From Ruminococcus callidus (GTDB lineage: Bacteria; Bacillota; Clostridia; Oscillospirales; Ruminococcaceae): a stretch of 64,000 nucleotides of DNA. Below the pieces are notes generated by a model, which worked only from the letters and a program-made list of their open reading frames with translations, ran no database searches and had not been told where the DNA came from. A program made the position numbers and the translations under genes. The stretch spans positions 23,603 to 87,602 of the forward strand of contig NZ_JAJFCK010000010.1 of NCBI RefSeq assembly GCF_020709055.1, in the 5' to 3' direction. Shown here piece by piece: positions 8,384-17,999 of the stretch (its first letter is position 1; every line of letters starts with the position of its first letter).

Positions 8384-10149
8384 CAAAGGGAAAAAAGATT
8401 CTGGCGGTCATCCTGAGCGTGACAGTGCTGGCAGGCGGTGGTGCAGGCGGTGCGTATTATTACCGTGCACGGCAGGCAGCCAAGCATAAGGTCGCCGTAA
8501 CACCTGTCGCCAACCTCATGGATTACTACTGGGGTGATGGCATCAGCATGGACGGCACGGTGATTTCCGGCGATGTCCAGAATGTAATTCTGAGCAGCAG
8601 CCAGATGGTGGAGAAAGTCCTCGTCAAGGAAGGCGACAAGGTTACCAAGGGCACACCGCTGCTGGATTATGATATGACTGCTGTTGCACTGGATGTGGCG
8701 CAGAAAAAGACGGCGCTCGCCGTTGCCGAGGACAATGTGCGAAAGGCGCAGAAAGAGCTGGAACGGCTCAAGCAGCTCCGCCCTTCTGAGGAAGCGCCGG
8801 CGTATCCGGACGATGATGATTTCCCCGATTTTCCGGATGATGACGATTCGGACGATTCCGATGACGATATCAAACCCGTTGGGAAACCACAGGCGGAGAT
8901 CACCGCTATGACACAGGCAGCAACCGGTACCGGTACCGCAGACGATCCCTACCAGTTTGTTTGCAGCGGAAAAACCGTGGTGCGCAAGGCAGCACTGGAG
9001 CAGCTGCGAACCGGCAAGGGCTGCGCTGTATTTGTAGTCTACAATGCAGATGCCACAACAGCGCTGTATGCATGGCTGGTGCGTGGGGATGCGCTGGGAA
9101 CCGTGACACTCACAGACTGGACGCTGGGCGAACAGATCACCGTAACCGATGACGGCGGTGTGCAGGTTCGTGGCAGCGGAAACTGGTTCGGGACACTGCA
9201 GGTGGGCGGAACGTTCACCTATGATCCGGCATCAAACGTGACAGATCCGACACAGCCCGCTACCACCCAGCCGTCCACCGATACCACGGAGCCGTCCTCC
9301 ACAGAACCCGCAGACACCACGGAAGCGCCCGCTTCCAGCGAACCGGCGGAGGTCCTCCCCACTGCTGTGATTCGCCCCATGGCAGCAATCGTACCGCTGG
9401 CGAGCAGCAATTCGGAAAACTATCTGTACACCAGAGAACAGCTGAAGCAGAGAGTGAAGGAGCAGGAGATTCAGATCCAGTCTCTGCAAATTGCCCAGAA
9501 AAAGGCAAAGATCGACTATGAGAGCGCCGAGGAAAAACAGAAGAATGCGCAGGAGCTGAGCAAGATCGACGGCGTTGTCGCCAAGGTGGCGAAGTCAGCG
9601 GAGGATCTCCAGTCCAACGAGCCGTATCTTGTGGTAAAGGGAAGCGGCGGTGTTGTGATTCAGGGAACGGTCAGCGAGATGAATCTGGACAAGCTGACCG
9701 TCGGCGCAACCATCAGCGTCAACTCCTGGGAAACCGGCGAGGTGGTCTCCGCAGAGGTGACAAAGATCGAAACCGCCCCAACGTCCTATGATTCCCAGAG
9801 TTATGGCGGAGAGAATCCCAACAACAGCGCCTATCCGTTTCAGGCAGCCGTGACAGAAGACACCAATCTCTCTGTGGGCGATTCGGTTTCGCTGAGCTTT
9901 TCCAGCGGAGAGGAAAGCGACCATTTCTATCTGCCCATGAGTTATGTGCGGCAGGAGAACGGACGGTACTACGTGATGAAAAAGTCCAGGGAGAACACGC
10001 TGGAAAAGCAGACGGTTCAGACGGGTAAGATCGTCTATGGCGGATACTCCATTGAGATCATTTCCGGCATTGACAGTTCGGACGAGATCTGTTTCCCCTA
10101 CGGCAAGTACGTGGCAGAGGGTGCTGCCGTCAAGGAAGAGAACAATTGA
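8380..10149 (+). CDS. Membrane-fusion protein 2 with large insertion in its hairpin
   Basis: 589 residues: N-terminal anchor (about 5-27), lipoyl half-site (about 78-97), first coiled-coil helix (100-133), then an insertion of about 210 residues (134-347), second helix (350-393), second half-site and beta-barrel. The insertion starts with an Asp-rich stretch (about 143-164), contains a folded-looking segment (about 175-285) and ends in a Thr/Pro/Glu-rich linker (about 288-325). Canonical adaptors have a plain hairpin here. It is diverged from the adaptor at 6271 and lies in the same operon with overlapping starts, so the pair may work together on one permease. Confidence 0.85.
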   Translation: MTKGKKILAVILSVTVLAGGGAGGAYYYRARQAAKHKVAVTPVANLMDYYWGDGISMDGTVISGDVQNVILSSSQMVEKVLVKEGDKVTKGTPLLDYDMTAVALDVAQKKTALAVAEDNVRKAQKELERLKQLRPSEEAPAYPDDDDFPDFPDDDDSDDSDDDIKPVGKPQAEITAMTQAATGTGTADDPYQFVCSGKTVVRKAALEQLRTGKGCAVFVVYNADATTALYAWLVRGDALGTVTLTDWTLGEQITVTDDGGVQVRGSGNWFGTLQVGGTFTYDPASNVTDPTQPATTQPSTDTTEPSSTEPADTTEAPASSEPAEVLPTAVIRPMAAIVPLASSNSENYLYTREQLKQRVKEQEIQIQSLQIAQKKAKIDYESAEEKQKNAQELSKIDGVVAKVAKSAEDLQSNEPYLVVKGSGGVVIQGTVSEMNLDKLTVGATISVNSWETGEVVSAEVTKIETAPTSYDSQSYGGENPNNSAYPFQAAVTEDTNLSVGDSVSLSFSSGEESDHFYLPMSYVRQENGRYYVMKKSRENTLEKQTVQTGKIVYGGYSIEIISGIDSSDEICFPYGKYVAEGAAVKEENN

Positions 10150-10167
10150 CAGGAGGTGTCGGAAGAT

Positions 10168-11433
10168 ATGTTGGAAAATATCCGTTTGTCCTTACAGGGC
10201 ATTTTTTCACATAAGGTGCGTTCCATTCTGACGATGCTGGGCATTATCATCGGCATTGCTGCCATCATCGCCATTGTTTCTACCATCAAGGGAACCAATG
10301 AGCAGATCAAAAACAACCTGATCGGCTCCGGCAATAATACGGTGCAGGTGCAGCTGTATCAGGGGGACGGCACCTATGATTTCAGCTATCAGAGCCCGCC
10401 GGCAAATGTGCCGGTGCTCCCGCAGAGCGTCAAGGAGAAGATCGCAGAGGTCGCCGATGTGGAGTCGGTTTCGTTCTATCGGTCACGCAGCTACTGCGAC
10501 AACGTGTTCTACCGGAACACGGCGTTCAACGGCGCAATGTACGGCGTGGACAGCACGTATTTTGACACGGCCGGATATCACGTGCAGGCGGGACGGGGCT
10601 TCACGGAGAAGGAGTACACCGATAACCGCAAGGCAGTCATTCTGGACAACATAGCGGTGAAGAGCCTGTTCTCAGGAGAGAGCCCCATTGGACAGGTCAT
10701 CGACATTCAGGGCGAGCCGTTTACCATTGTGGGGGTTGTGACAGAAAGCAGCGCTTTTGAACCGGTCATCAATTCCGAGGAGGACTACTGGACTTATATG
10801 GGCTCTTCCGGCGGAAAGATGTTCATTCCCACCAACTCGTGGCCCATCGTCTACCAGTACGACGAGCCGGAAAATTGTCTGGCGAAAGCTGTTGATACGG
10901 ACAGCATGCCTGCTGTGGGCAAAAAAGTGGCAGACCTGATGAACGCCACCATTCAGAGCACCGGCAATTCGGACAGCGAGGCGAAGATTCAGTACAAGAG
11001 CGAGGATCTTTTGGGACAGGCAAAATCCCTGCAGGAGCTGAGTTCTTCCACCAACACCATGCTGATCTGGATCGCCAGCATCTCCCTGCTGGTGGGCGGT
11101 ATCGGCGTCATGAACATTATGCTGGTTTCCGTGACAGAGCGCACCCGTGAGATCGGTTTGAAAAAAGCGATCGGCGCAAAAAAGCACAGCATTCTGGCGC
11201 AGTTCCTCACAGAGGCATCCGTGCTCACCAGCATCGGCGGCATCATCGGTGTGGGAATTGGCATCGCACTGGCGCAGCTGATCTCCCGCATTGCCTCGGT
11301 ACCTGTGGCAATCAGTTCGCTCTCCATTGTGGTTTCTGTGGTATTCTCCATGGTGGTTGGCATTGTCTTTGGACTGATTCCCTCCATCAAGGCAGCGAAC
11401 CTGAACCCCATTGATGCGCTGCGGTACGAATAA
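10168..11433 (+). CDS. MacB/FtsX-type ABC permease
   Basis: 421 residues from ATG 10168, 11 nt after AGGAGG; an upstream GTG at 10156 overlaps that site. One N-terminal membrane helix (VRSILTMLGIIIGIAAII), a large extracellular MacB_PCD-like domain (about 45-290), then three C-terminal helices with the FtsX motif ERTREIGLKKAIGAKK. Together with the ATPase at 7679 it forms a MacB-type exporter or mechanotransmission complex; the two adaptor genes precede it. Antimicrobial peptide or lipid substrates are typical for the family but nothing here decides this. Confidence 0.92.
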   Translation: MLENIRLSLQGIFSHKVRSILTMLGIIIGIAAIIAIVSTIKGTNEQIKNNLIGSGNNTVQVQLYQGDGTYDFSYQSPPANVPVLPQSVKEKIAEVADVESVSFYRSRSYCDNVFYRNTAFNGAMYGVDSTYFDTAGYHVQAGRGFTEKEYTDNRKAVILDNIAVKSLFSGESPIGQVIDIQGEPFTIVGVVTESSAFEPVINSEEDYWTYMGSSGGKMFIPTNSWPIVYQYDEPENCLAKAVDTDSMPAVGKKVADLMNATIQSTGNSDSEAKIQYKSEDLLGQAKSLQELSSSTNTMLIWIASISLLVGGIGVMNIMLVSVTERTREIGLKKAIGAKKHSILAQFLTEASVLTSIGGIIGVGIGIALAQLISRIASVPVAISSLSIVVSVVFSMVVGIVFGLIPSIKAANLNPIDALRYE

Positions 11434-11453
11434 CTGCAACAATACCATACGCA

Positions 11454-11494
11454 TAAAAAACAGCTGCTGTTTTCGCTTTGGAAAACGGCAGCTG
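11454..11494 (-). terminator. Intrinsic terminator
   Basis: Stem CAGCTGC(C)GTTTTC / GAAAAC(A)GCAGCTG followed on the minus strand by six T. It ends the PHP gene transcript and lies in the convergent gap after the permease gene. Confidence 0.8.
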
Positions 11495-11515
11495 TCTGCG
11501 TTTATAGGCATTGGT

Positions 11516-12289
11516 TTATTTTGTGCCGAAGTTCGGCAGCATCTGCACCAGCGGCAGGTGGAACTGTGCTGCCCAATCCTCGCACATCCGGATGTACTTT
11601 TGATTGGAGAGCCGATCCGGCGTGTGGGCATCGCAGCCGATGATGGCGGAATTTCCCACCTCTTCGGCAATTTTCCAGAACCGGTGGGAGGGGTAATGCC
11701 GACTCTCCACCAGTCCCAGCAGGTTGATTTCCAGGGGGAACTGCTTCTCCTTGCAGTAGACACAGAGCCGGCGGAACTGTTCGTCATAGATCTCGTCCGC
11801 ACCGGTGAAGTGCATCAGATCGGGATGCGCCGGATAGAGGTAGTCGCCGGTTTCCAGCGCCTCGATGACCAGATCAACATAGCGCTGCAGGGCACTTGCA
11901 TCATTTGAGGGAAAACCGGTGTAGACGGAGTGCATCTCGTTCTCGGTGAAGTGCTCGCCCAGAATGCGGTAGTCGATGGGGTAGCCCTCCAGCAGACGGC
12001 ACTGTTCTTCCAACATGTCGGGAACGTACTCCGCCTCGAAGCCGATGTAAATGGTGATATCTCTGGCGTACTCCCGCCGCAGCTGTTCCAGCGAGGTGAA
12101 ATAATCGTCCAGTTCCTCCGGACGCATGCGGGTGCGGGACACATATTCTTTCGGAAAAACCCATGGGCAGTGGTCGGAGAAGCCGAGAACTTTCAGACCG
12201 CCTGCGATGGCTTCCTCCACATATGCCCTGTCCTCTCCTTTGGCGTGCTGGCACCGTGCTGTGTGGGTGTGGTAGTTGGCGGTGATCAT
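11516..12289 (-). CDS. PHP-domain histidinol-phosphatase-like protein
   Basis: 257 residues. PHP motifs: HTHTARCQHAKG at the N-terminus, FSDHCPW, GFEAEY, then HPDLMHF and a C-terminal GCDAHTPDRL, giving the metal-binding His/Asp/Glu set of the HisJ/HisK class. The family hydrolyses L-histidinol phosphate or related phosphoesters in the cytoplasm; no other his gene is nearby, so the substrate is open. Start overlaps the stop of the upstream membrane-protein gene (ATGA), indicating co-transcription. Confidence 0.88.
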   Translation of the reverse strand: MITANYHTHTARCQHAKGEDRAYVEEAIAGGLKVLGFSDHCPWVFPKEYVSRTRMRPEELDDYFTSLEQLRREYARDITIYIGFEAEYVPDMLEEQCRLLEGYPIDYRILGEHFTENEMHSVYTGFPSNDASALQRYVDLVIEALETGDYLYPAHPDLMHFTGADEIYDEQFRRLCVYCKEKQFPLEINLLGLVESRHYPSHRFWKIAEEVGNSAIIGCDAHTPDRLSNQKYIRMCEDWAAQFHLPLVQMLPNFGTK

Positions 12290-12969
12290 GACTGCTGTTC
12301 CTGTTCCGGCTGGGAGATGTGATCCTCCGGTGCGGCAGCGGTGTCCTGCGCCGCAGACGCTGTGGCGGTTTCAGTATAGGAGGTTTCCACAACCTGCGCT
12401 GCCTTGGGAACAGAAGTCCGTGCCAGAATCTCGTTGACGATGCGGATGACACCGCTGATGATGAGGAGAATGCCGATGACGGAATAGCCGGCGCTCTTGT
12501 TGATCCACATCACATAGATGAAGAGGAATGCGCCGAGGACAATGTTGGTGACGGCGAACAGTACGGGAACAAAGATGGTGGCACCTTCCTTGCGGAAGGT
12601 GAAAGTGTTCATGACGCCGGAGATGCCGCTGGCGATCACGCACAGGGAAATCAGCACCGGAATGAACCGGTTGATGGTAAAGGGAATCAGAATCAGCGCT
12701 GCGCCGACGACCAGCCAGATGATGCCATTCACCAAATACTGGGGCTGCACCTCATACTTTCGGCGGGAGGCGTAGATGACGACTTCCACCAGTCCGATCA
12801 GTGCTCCCAGAATGCCGAGTCCGAGAAACAGCTTGTCGATCAGCGTTTCATTGACCATGAGCAGGATGCCGATGACGATCAGACAGAGCGGAAGGACGAA
12901 AGGCAGCAGCACATACACGAGCTGCTTGGATTTCTTGGATCGCTGAGAGGTTCGGGAATCTTTTTTCAT
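12286..12969 (-). CDS. DUF308/HdeD-like membrane protein
   Basis: 227 residues from ATG 12969, preceded by AAAGGAG at a good distance. Six hydrophobic helices in pairs (LLPFVLPLCLIVIGILLMV onward) resemble the DUF308/HdeD repeat of small Firmicutes membrane proteins. The C-terminal 45 residues are Ala/Gln/Glu-rich and cytoplasmic-looking. Function unknown. It is the first gene of a two-gene unit with the PHP protein. Confidence 0.75.
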   Translation of the reverse strand: MKKDSRTSQRSKKSKQLVYVLLPFVLPLCLIVIGILLMVNETLIDKLFLGLGILGALIGLVEVVIYASRRKYEVQPQYLVNGIIWLVVGAALILIPFTINRFIPVLISLCVIASGISGVMNTFTFRKEGATIFVPVLFAVTNIVLGAFLFIYVMWINKSAGYSVIGILLIISGVIRIVNEILARTSVPKAAQVVETSYTETATASAAQDTAAAPEDHISQPEQEQQS

Positions 12970-13046
12970 AAATTGCTCCTTTCGCATGCAGGCAGCTGCT
13001 TGGGAAAAAACAGATGCGCACAGTGCTTTTTCTTCATATATTTTTC

Positions 13047-13075
13047 ATTATATCACTTTTTTCTGCATTTGGCAA
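13047..13075 (-). promoter_or_regulatory. Promoter of DUF308-like/PHP operon
   Basis: Minus strand: TTGCCA (13075-13070), 17-nt spacer, TATAAT (13052-13047). Confidence 0.65.
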
Positions 13076-13178
13076 GTGGCTCCTGTGACTTTTCTGCAAA
13101 ATCCGCAGGCGGATTTCTGTTCGCTTTCGGTAAAAACAGCGAAATTCGGAAAAACGAAGAAAATTCAGAATGCCTGTA

Positions 13179-13206
13179 TTGACAAAACTCGAAAAAATGG
13201 TATACT
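13179..13206 (+). promoter_or_regulatory. Promoter of ppa
   Basis: TTGACA (13179-13184), 16-nt spacer, TATACT (13201-13206). Confidence 0.7.
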
Positions 13207-13263
13207 TAAACTATGTGACATATGACGGCGGATCTCCGCAGTTCGACAGAAAGGAAGAAAAAG

Positions 13264-13794
13264 ATGAATATCTGGCACGATATCAACCCGAAGCGCATTA
13301 CACCGGATGAGTTTGTCGCAGTCATTGAGATTCCGAAGAATAGTAAGGTCAAGTATGAGCTGAACAAGGAAACCGGCATTTTGGAAATGGATCGCATTCT
13401 CTACACTTCGACCCACTATCCGGCAAACTATGGCTTTATTCCGCGAACCTATGCCGATGACGGCGACCCGCTGGATGTGCTGGTGCTCTGTTCGCAGCAG
13501 CTGAATCCCATGACATTGGTGCGGTGCTATCCCATCGGTGTCATTCACATGATCGACAACGGCAGGCGGGACGACAAGATCGTTGCAATTCCGTGCAACG
13601 ACCCGACCTATAATTCCTATCACAACATCGATGACCTGCCGCGGCATATCTTTGAGGAGATGGTGCACTTCTTCCAGGTTTACAAGGAGCTGGAACATAA
13701 GAGCACGGCGGTGGACGAAGTCGAGGATGTCTATGCGGCAAAGGAAATCATTGCTGCGGATATTGACCATTACGTGGACACGTTCTGCAAGTAA
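13264..13794 (+). CDS. ppa: Inorganic pyrophosphatase, class I
   Basis: 176 residues from ATG 13264 after AAAGGAAG. The class I (soluble Family I) signature DDGDPLDVLV is present, with the upstream Lys/Glu (FVAVIEIPKNSKVKYE) and Tyr (YPANYGFIPRT) active-site positions. It hydrolyses PPi released by biosynthetic reactions in the cytoplasm. It precedes prs, whose product consumes ATP to make PRPP, with only 77 bases between; a small hairpin (ATTTGCAG/CTGCAAAT) lies in that gap. Confidence 0.95.
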   Translation: MNIWHDINPKRITPDEFVAVIEIPKNSKVKYELNKETGILEMDRILYTSTHYPANYGFIPRTYADDGDPLDVLVLCSQQLNPMTLVRCYPIGVIHMIDNGRRDDKIVAIPCNDPTYNSYHNIDDLPRHIFEEMVHFFQVYKELEHKSTAVDEVEDVYAAKEIIAADIDHYVDTFCK

Positions 13795-13871
13795 GAATCT
13801 GTTTACGGTATCACTTTTCGGCGTGAAAAATTTGCAGCCTGCCTGCAAATAAAATAGAAAGAGGTTAAATT

Positions 13872-15023
13872 ATGGTATCAGCATCAGACATTTTGTTTAA
13901 TCATGGGACAAGCGTAGCTCCGCTTGGCCTGATTGCAATGAGCGGCACAGAGGAAATGGCTGCGAAGATCGACCATTATCTGGTGGATTGGGCGCACAAG
14001 GGCGGCTATGACTGGAATACATTCCTGATCGACTGCGAGTGCCCCCGCTTTTCCTCAGGTGACGGCAAGGGACTGATCAAGTCCACTATCCGTGGCAAGG
14101 ATTTGTTCATTCTCGTAGATGTAGGAAATTATGATATCAAGTATCAGATGTTCGATCAGAAAAACGGCATGTCTCCGGACGATCACTATCAGGATCTGAA
14201 GCGTATCATTCAGGCAGCCAGCGGTAAGGCACACCGTATCAACGTTATCATGCCGATCCTGTACGGCGGCCGTCAGCACCGCCGGAACTACCGGGAATCT
14301 CTGGACTGCGCATGCGCCCTGCAGGAGCTGGAGCGCATGGGCGTTGATAATATCCTGACTGTAGATGCACATGATCCCCGGGTACACAACGCCATCCCGC
14401 TCATGGGCTTTGACAACATGATGCCCTCTTATCAGGTTCTGAAGGCAATGTTCCAGACCATTCCGCATCTGAAGACCACACCGGATGAATTCATGGTCAT
14501 CAGTCCGGATGAGGGCGCACTGAACCGCAATATGTACTATGCCTCTATGCTGGGCGTACAGATGGGCATGTTCTACAAGCGCCGTGACTATGCGAAGATC
14601 GTCAATGGTCATAACCCCATCGTGGCACACGAGTATCTGGGCAACTCTGTAGAGGACAAGGATGTATTTATCGCTGATGATATCATCTCCTCCGGTGAGT
14701 CTATGCTGGATATCGCCTATGCGCTGAAGGAACGCAAGGCTCGCCGTGTCTTCTGCTATGCAACTTACGGTCTGTTCGTCAACGGACTGGAGAAGTTCGA
14801 CAAGGCATATGAGGACGGATACATTGACGCTGTGTTCGGCACAAACCTGACTTACCGGACAAAGGCACTGCTGTCCCGCCCGTGGTTCCACGAGGTAGAC
14901 TGCACCAAGTACCTGTCCTACTACATCGCTGCGCTGAACCACGATGTTTCCATCGGCAAGGTCATCGACCCGAATGCCAAGGTCAAGGCACTGCTGGAGC
15001 GCAGAAACAAGGAAAATGCTTGA
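13872..15023 (+). CDS. prs: Ribose-phosphate pyrophosphokinase
   Basis: 383 residues, longer than the usual about 315, belonging to the extended PRPP synthetase form seen in Clostridia. The PRPP-binding loop is VFIADDIISSGESM, and the catalytic-flexible-loop region and a divalent-cation motif (VDAHDPRVHN) are present. It converts ribose 5-phosphate and ATP to PRPP for purine, pyrimidine, His and Trp synthesis. AGAGG lies upstream of the ATG. It follows ppa and precedes a separate promoter for alaS. Confidence 0.92.
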   Translation: MVSASDILFNHGTSVAPLGLIAMSGTEEMAAKIDHYLVDWAHKGGYDWNTFLIDCECPRFSSGDGKGLIKSTIRGKDLFILVDVGNYDIKYQMFDQKNGMSPDDHYQDLKRIIQAASGKAHRINVIMPILYGGRQHRRNYRESLDCACALQELERMGVDNILTVDAHDPRVHNAIPLMGFDNMMPSYQVLKAMFQTIPHLKTTPDEFMVISPDEGALNRNMYYASMLGVQMGMFYKRRDYAKIVNGHNPIVAHEYLGNSVEDKDVFIADDIISSGESMLDIAYALKERKARRVFCYATYGLFVNGLEKFDKAYEDGYIDAVFGTNLTYRTKALLSRPWFHEVDCTKYLSYYIAALNHDVSIGKVIDPNAKVKALLERRNKENA

Positions 15024-15049
15024 GCGCATGGCTTTTTCCAAAAAAACAG

Positions 15050-15078
15050 TTGACATTGCCGAAAAAAATTGGTATACT
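15050..15078 (+). promoter_or_regulatory. Promoter of T-box/alaS
   Basis: TTGACA (15050-15055), 17-nt spacer, TATACT (15073-15078). Confidence 0.8.
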
Positions 15079-15084
15079 AGAAAA

Positions 15085-15321
15085 AGTAACTGAATAGAAG
15101 TTAAGGGCGCAGAGCGGAATAACTGTCCTGGCTGCTGCAAAGAGAGAACGTGTTGGGTGAGAACGTTTCAGCGGACGGCAGGTGCTACCCGTGAGCCTTT
15201 CTGAGAAATCGGAACGTAGGTGCTGCGTTAAAGCGCAAGAGGGGAATAGGCGTACTATTTCCGAACTTGGGTGGTAACACGAAGGCCTTCGTCCCATTTG
15301 GCGGCGAGGGCCTTTTTCTAT
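15085..15321 (+). promoter_or_regulatory. Alanyl T-box leader with terminator
   Basis: The leader contains a stem I with an AGAGAG-type bulge, a likely specifier GCT (Ala codon, 15184-15186, followed by A), the T-box sequence TTGGGTGGTAACACG (15267-15281) whose TGGT bulge would pair with the 3' ACCA of uncharged tRNA-Ala, and a competing intrinsic terminator (AAGGCCTTCG / CGAGGGCCTT, 15282-15312, then T5). It turns alaS on when tRNA-Ala is uncharged. Specifier assignment is by eye. Confidence 0.9.
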
Positions 15322-15351
15322 TTTTAATTTGCAAAGGAGTTCTGAAACGAC

Positions 15352-17994
15352 ATGAAGTGGCAAGGCGTAAATGAATTGAGAGAGAAATATCTGTCATTTT
15401 TCGAGAGCAAGGGACACACCCGTCTCCCCAGCTTCTCGCTGATTCCGCAGGGGGACAAGAGCCTTCTGCTTATCAACTCTGGTATGGCACCGCTGAAAAA
15501 GTATTTTCTGGGACAGGCTGTTCCGCCGAATACCCGTGTGACTACCTGCCAGAAGTGCATCCGCACACCGGATATTGAACGTGTTGGTCAGACCGCACGC
15601 CACGGCACCTACTTTGAGATGCTGGGTAACTTCTCTTTCGGCGATTACTTCAAGATCGAGGCAATCACATGGGCCTGGGAGTTCTTCACCAAGGTGCTGG
15701 AGATGCCGGCAGATAAGCTGTATGTATCCGTCTTTGAAAACGATGACGAGGCCTATGACATGTGGACGAAGCAGATCGGTGTGGCGGAAGACCACATGGT
15801 TCGTCTGGGCAGAGAGGACAACTTCTGGGAACACGGTTCCGGTCCTTGCGGCCCGTGTTCGGAGATCTACTTCGACCGTGGTCCGGAAAAGGGCTGCGGC
15901 AAGCCGGACTGCCACGTTGGCTGCGACTGCGACCGTTATGTTGAGGTATGGAATCTGGTATTCAGCCAGTTCGACAGCGACGGCAACGGCCACTACACTG
16001 AAATGGAACACAAGAACATCGACACCGGCATGGGTCTGGAACGTCTGGCATGTGTCATGCAGGGCGTGGACAACCTGTTCGAGGTTGACACCGTTCAGAA
16101 TATTATGAAGCACGTCTGCCGGATCGCCGGTGTGACTTATAACGAGGATGACAAGACTGATGTGGCACTCCGTGTCATCACTGACCACATCCGCAGCACC
16201 ACATTCATGATCGGCGATGGCGTTATGCCGTCCAATGCCGGCCGTGGCTATGTGCTCCGCCGTCTGCTCCGCCGTGCTGCAAGATACGGCAGACTCATCG
16301 GCATCAAGAAGCCGTTCCTGTACGAAGTGGTAGAAACAGTCATCCACGAGAATGCCTCTGCTTATCCGGAACTGGAGGAGAAGAAGGCATACATCCGCAA
16401 GATCGTAGAGGAGGAGGAAAAGACCTTTGCCAAGACTGTGGACAAGGGCTTCGACCTGCTGTCCGGCATTTTGACACAGCTCAAGGAAGCAGGCAAGACC
16501 GTGGTCTCCGGCGAGGATGCGTTCAAGCTCAGCGATACTTACGGATTCCCCATTGACCTGACCGAGGAAATCGCCGCAGAACAGGGCGTTTCTGTCGATC
16601 GTGACCGTTTTGCTGCACTGGTAGAGGAACAGCGTACCAGAGCACGTCAGGACTATCAGAATAAGGCAGGCTCTTCCTGGGCAGACAACAGCGTGAAGAT
16701 CGATGCGCCCAAGACTGTTTTCACCGGCTATACCAGCGAGGCAGAGGAAGCAAAGGTCATTGCCGTATTCCGTGACGGCGAAGCAGTGGATGCAGTTGCT
16801 GAGGGCGAAACCGCAGTGGTGGTTCTGGATCGCACCCCGTTCTACGCAGAGAGCGGCGGACAGATCGGCGATTCCGGCGTTATTGCAACACCGGAGAGCA
16901 CATTCTCCGTGGAAACCACCAGCAAGACAGAGGACGGCCATTTCCTGCACTTTGGTATGGTAGAAGAGGGCGAGATTCGGGTCGGCGAGAGCGTCTCTGC
17001 AAAAATCGACACCGAAAAGCGCCGCAAGACCATGCGCAACCACACCGCAGCGCACCTGCTGCAGGCTGCACTGCGCACTGTTCTGGGCGACCATGTTCAT
17101 CAGGCTGGCCAGCTGGTCACCGATACACGCTGCCGGTTCGACTTCTCCCACTTCTCCGCACTGACTGCTGAGGAGATCAAGCAGGTAGAAGCACTGGTCA
17201 ACGAGAAGATTCTGGAGGCGATTCCGGTCGTTACCAAGGAACTGCCTATCGCAGAGGCAAAGAAGCTGGGCGCAATGGCACTGTTCGGCGAGAAGTACGG
17301 CGATATCGTTCGGGTTGTCAGCGTGGGCGATTACTCCGTTGAGTTCTGCGGCGGTACCCATGTGGACAACACCGCAAAGCTGGGACTGTTCCGGATTTTG
17401 TCGGAGAGCTCGGTGGCTTCCGGCGTGCGCCGTATCGAGGCGGTAACCGGCACCGGCGTTCTGGAACTGCTGGCATCCTATGAGGAAACCATGGCATCTG
17501 CTGCCAAGGCAATGAAGCTGAGCAGCACCAATGATCTGGCAGCACACTGCGTATCCCTGATGGCAGAGTGCAAGGAAAAGGATCGCCAGATCGAGGCACT
17601 GAACCAGAAGATCTCCGATGCCAAGATGGCTGTCATCTTCGACAACGCCAAGGAGATTGCCGGCGTCAAGGTCGTATCGGCAATGCTCAACGGCACGACT
17701 CCGCAAGTTCTGCGGAAGATGGGCGATACCATCAAGGATATGAAGGAACCGGTTATCGCTGTTCTGGCAAGCGTCAGCGGCGAAAAGGGCAATCTGGTCT
17801 GCGCATGCTCCGAAGCTGCCCGGCAGAAGGGCGCACACGCCGGAAAGATCGTACAGAGAGTGGCTGCTATCACCGGCGGTAAGGGCGGCGGAAAGCCGGA
17901 CAGCGCAATGGCCGGCGTTGGCAAAACTTATATGGTCGATGAGGCGCTGCTGGCACTGGATGCCATTGCCGCAGAATTTGTGAAGGAGGACTAA
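15352..17994 (+). CDS. alaS: Alanyl-tRNA synthetase
   Basis: 880 residues, full family length. The N-terminal class II catalytic core (MKWQGVNELREKYLSFF, LINSGMAPLKKYFLG), the editing domain with HTAAHLLQAALR and the CGGTHVDNT zinc/editing motif, and a C-terminal C-Ala domain are in order. It charges tRNA-Ala and hydrolyses misacylated Ser/Gly-tRNA. The ATG is preceded by AAAGGAG. Expression is controlled by the T-box upstream. Downstream HIT and phosphoribosyltransferase genes follow within a few bases. Confidence 0.98.
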   Translation: MKWQGVNELREKYLSFFESKGHTRLPSFSLIPQGDKSLLLINSGMAPLKKYFLGQAVPPNTRVTTCQKCIRTPDIERVGQTARHGTYFEMLGNFSFGDYFKIEAITWAWEFFTKVLEMPADKLYVSVFENDDEAYDMWTKQIGVAEDHMVRLGREDNFWEHGSGPCGPCSEIYFDRGPEKGCGKPDCHVGCDCDRYVEVWNLVFSQFDSDGNGHYTEMEHKNIDTGMGLERLACVMQGVDNLFEVDTVQNIMKHVCRIAGVTYNEDDKTDVALRVITDHIRSTTFMIGDGVMPSNAGRGYVLRRLLRRAARYGRLIGIKKPFLYEVVETVIHENASAYPELEEKKAYIRKIVEEEEKTFAKTVDKGFDLLSGILTQLKEAGKTVVSGEDAFKLSDTYGFPIDLTEEIAAEQGVSVDRDRFAALVEEQRTRARQDYQNKAGSSWADNSVKIDAPKTVFTGYTSEAEEAKVIAVFRDGEAVDAVAEGETAVVVLDRTPFYAESGGQIGDSGVIATPESTFSVETTSKTEDGHFLHFGMVEEGEIRVGESVSAKIDTEKRRKTMRNHTAAHLLQAALRTVLGDHVHQAGQLVTDTRCRFDFSHFSALTAEEIKQVEALVNEKILEAIPVVTKELPIAEAKKLGAMALFGEKYGDIVRVVSVGDYSVEFCGGTHVDNTAKLGLFRILSESSVASGVRRIEAVTGTGVLELLASYEETMASAAKAMKLSSTNDLAAHCVSLMAECKEKDRQIEALNQKISDAKMAVIFDNAKEIAGVKVVSAMLNGTTPQVLRKMGDTIKDMKEPVIAVLASVSGEKGNLVCACSEAARQKGAHAGKIVQRVAAITGGKGGGKPDSAMAGVGKTYMVDEALLALDAIAAEFVKED

Positions 17995-17999
17995 TCCGC

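Noticed and set aside
15394..17838. Long open frame on the minus strand through alaS (about 814 codons)
   Set aside because: It is antisense to a complete alaS with all motifs, lacks a ribosome binding site and has no protein-like motif; it results from biased third positions.
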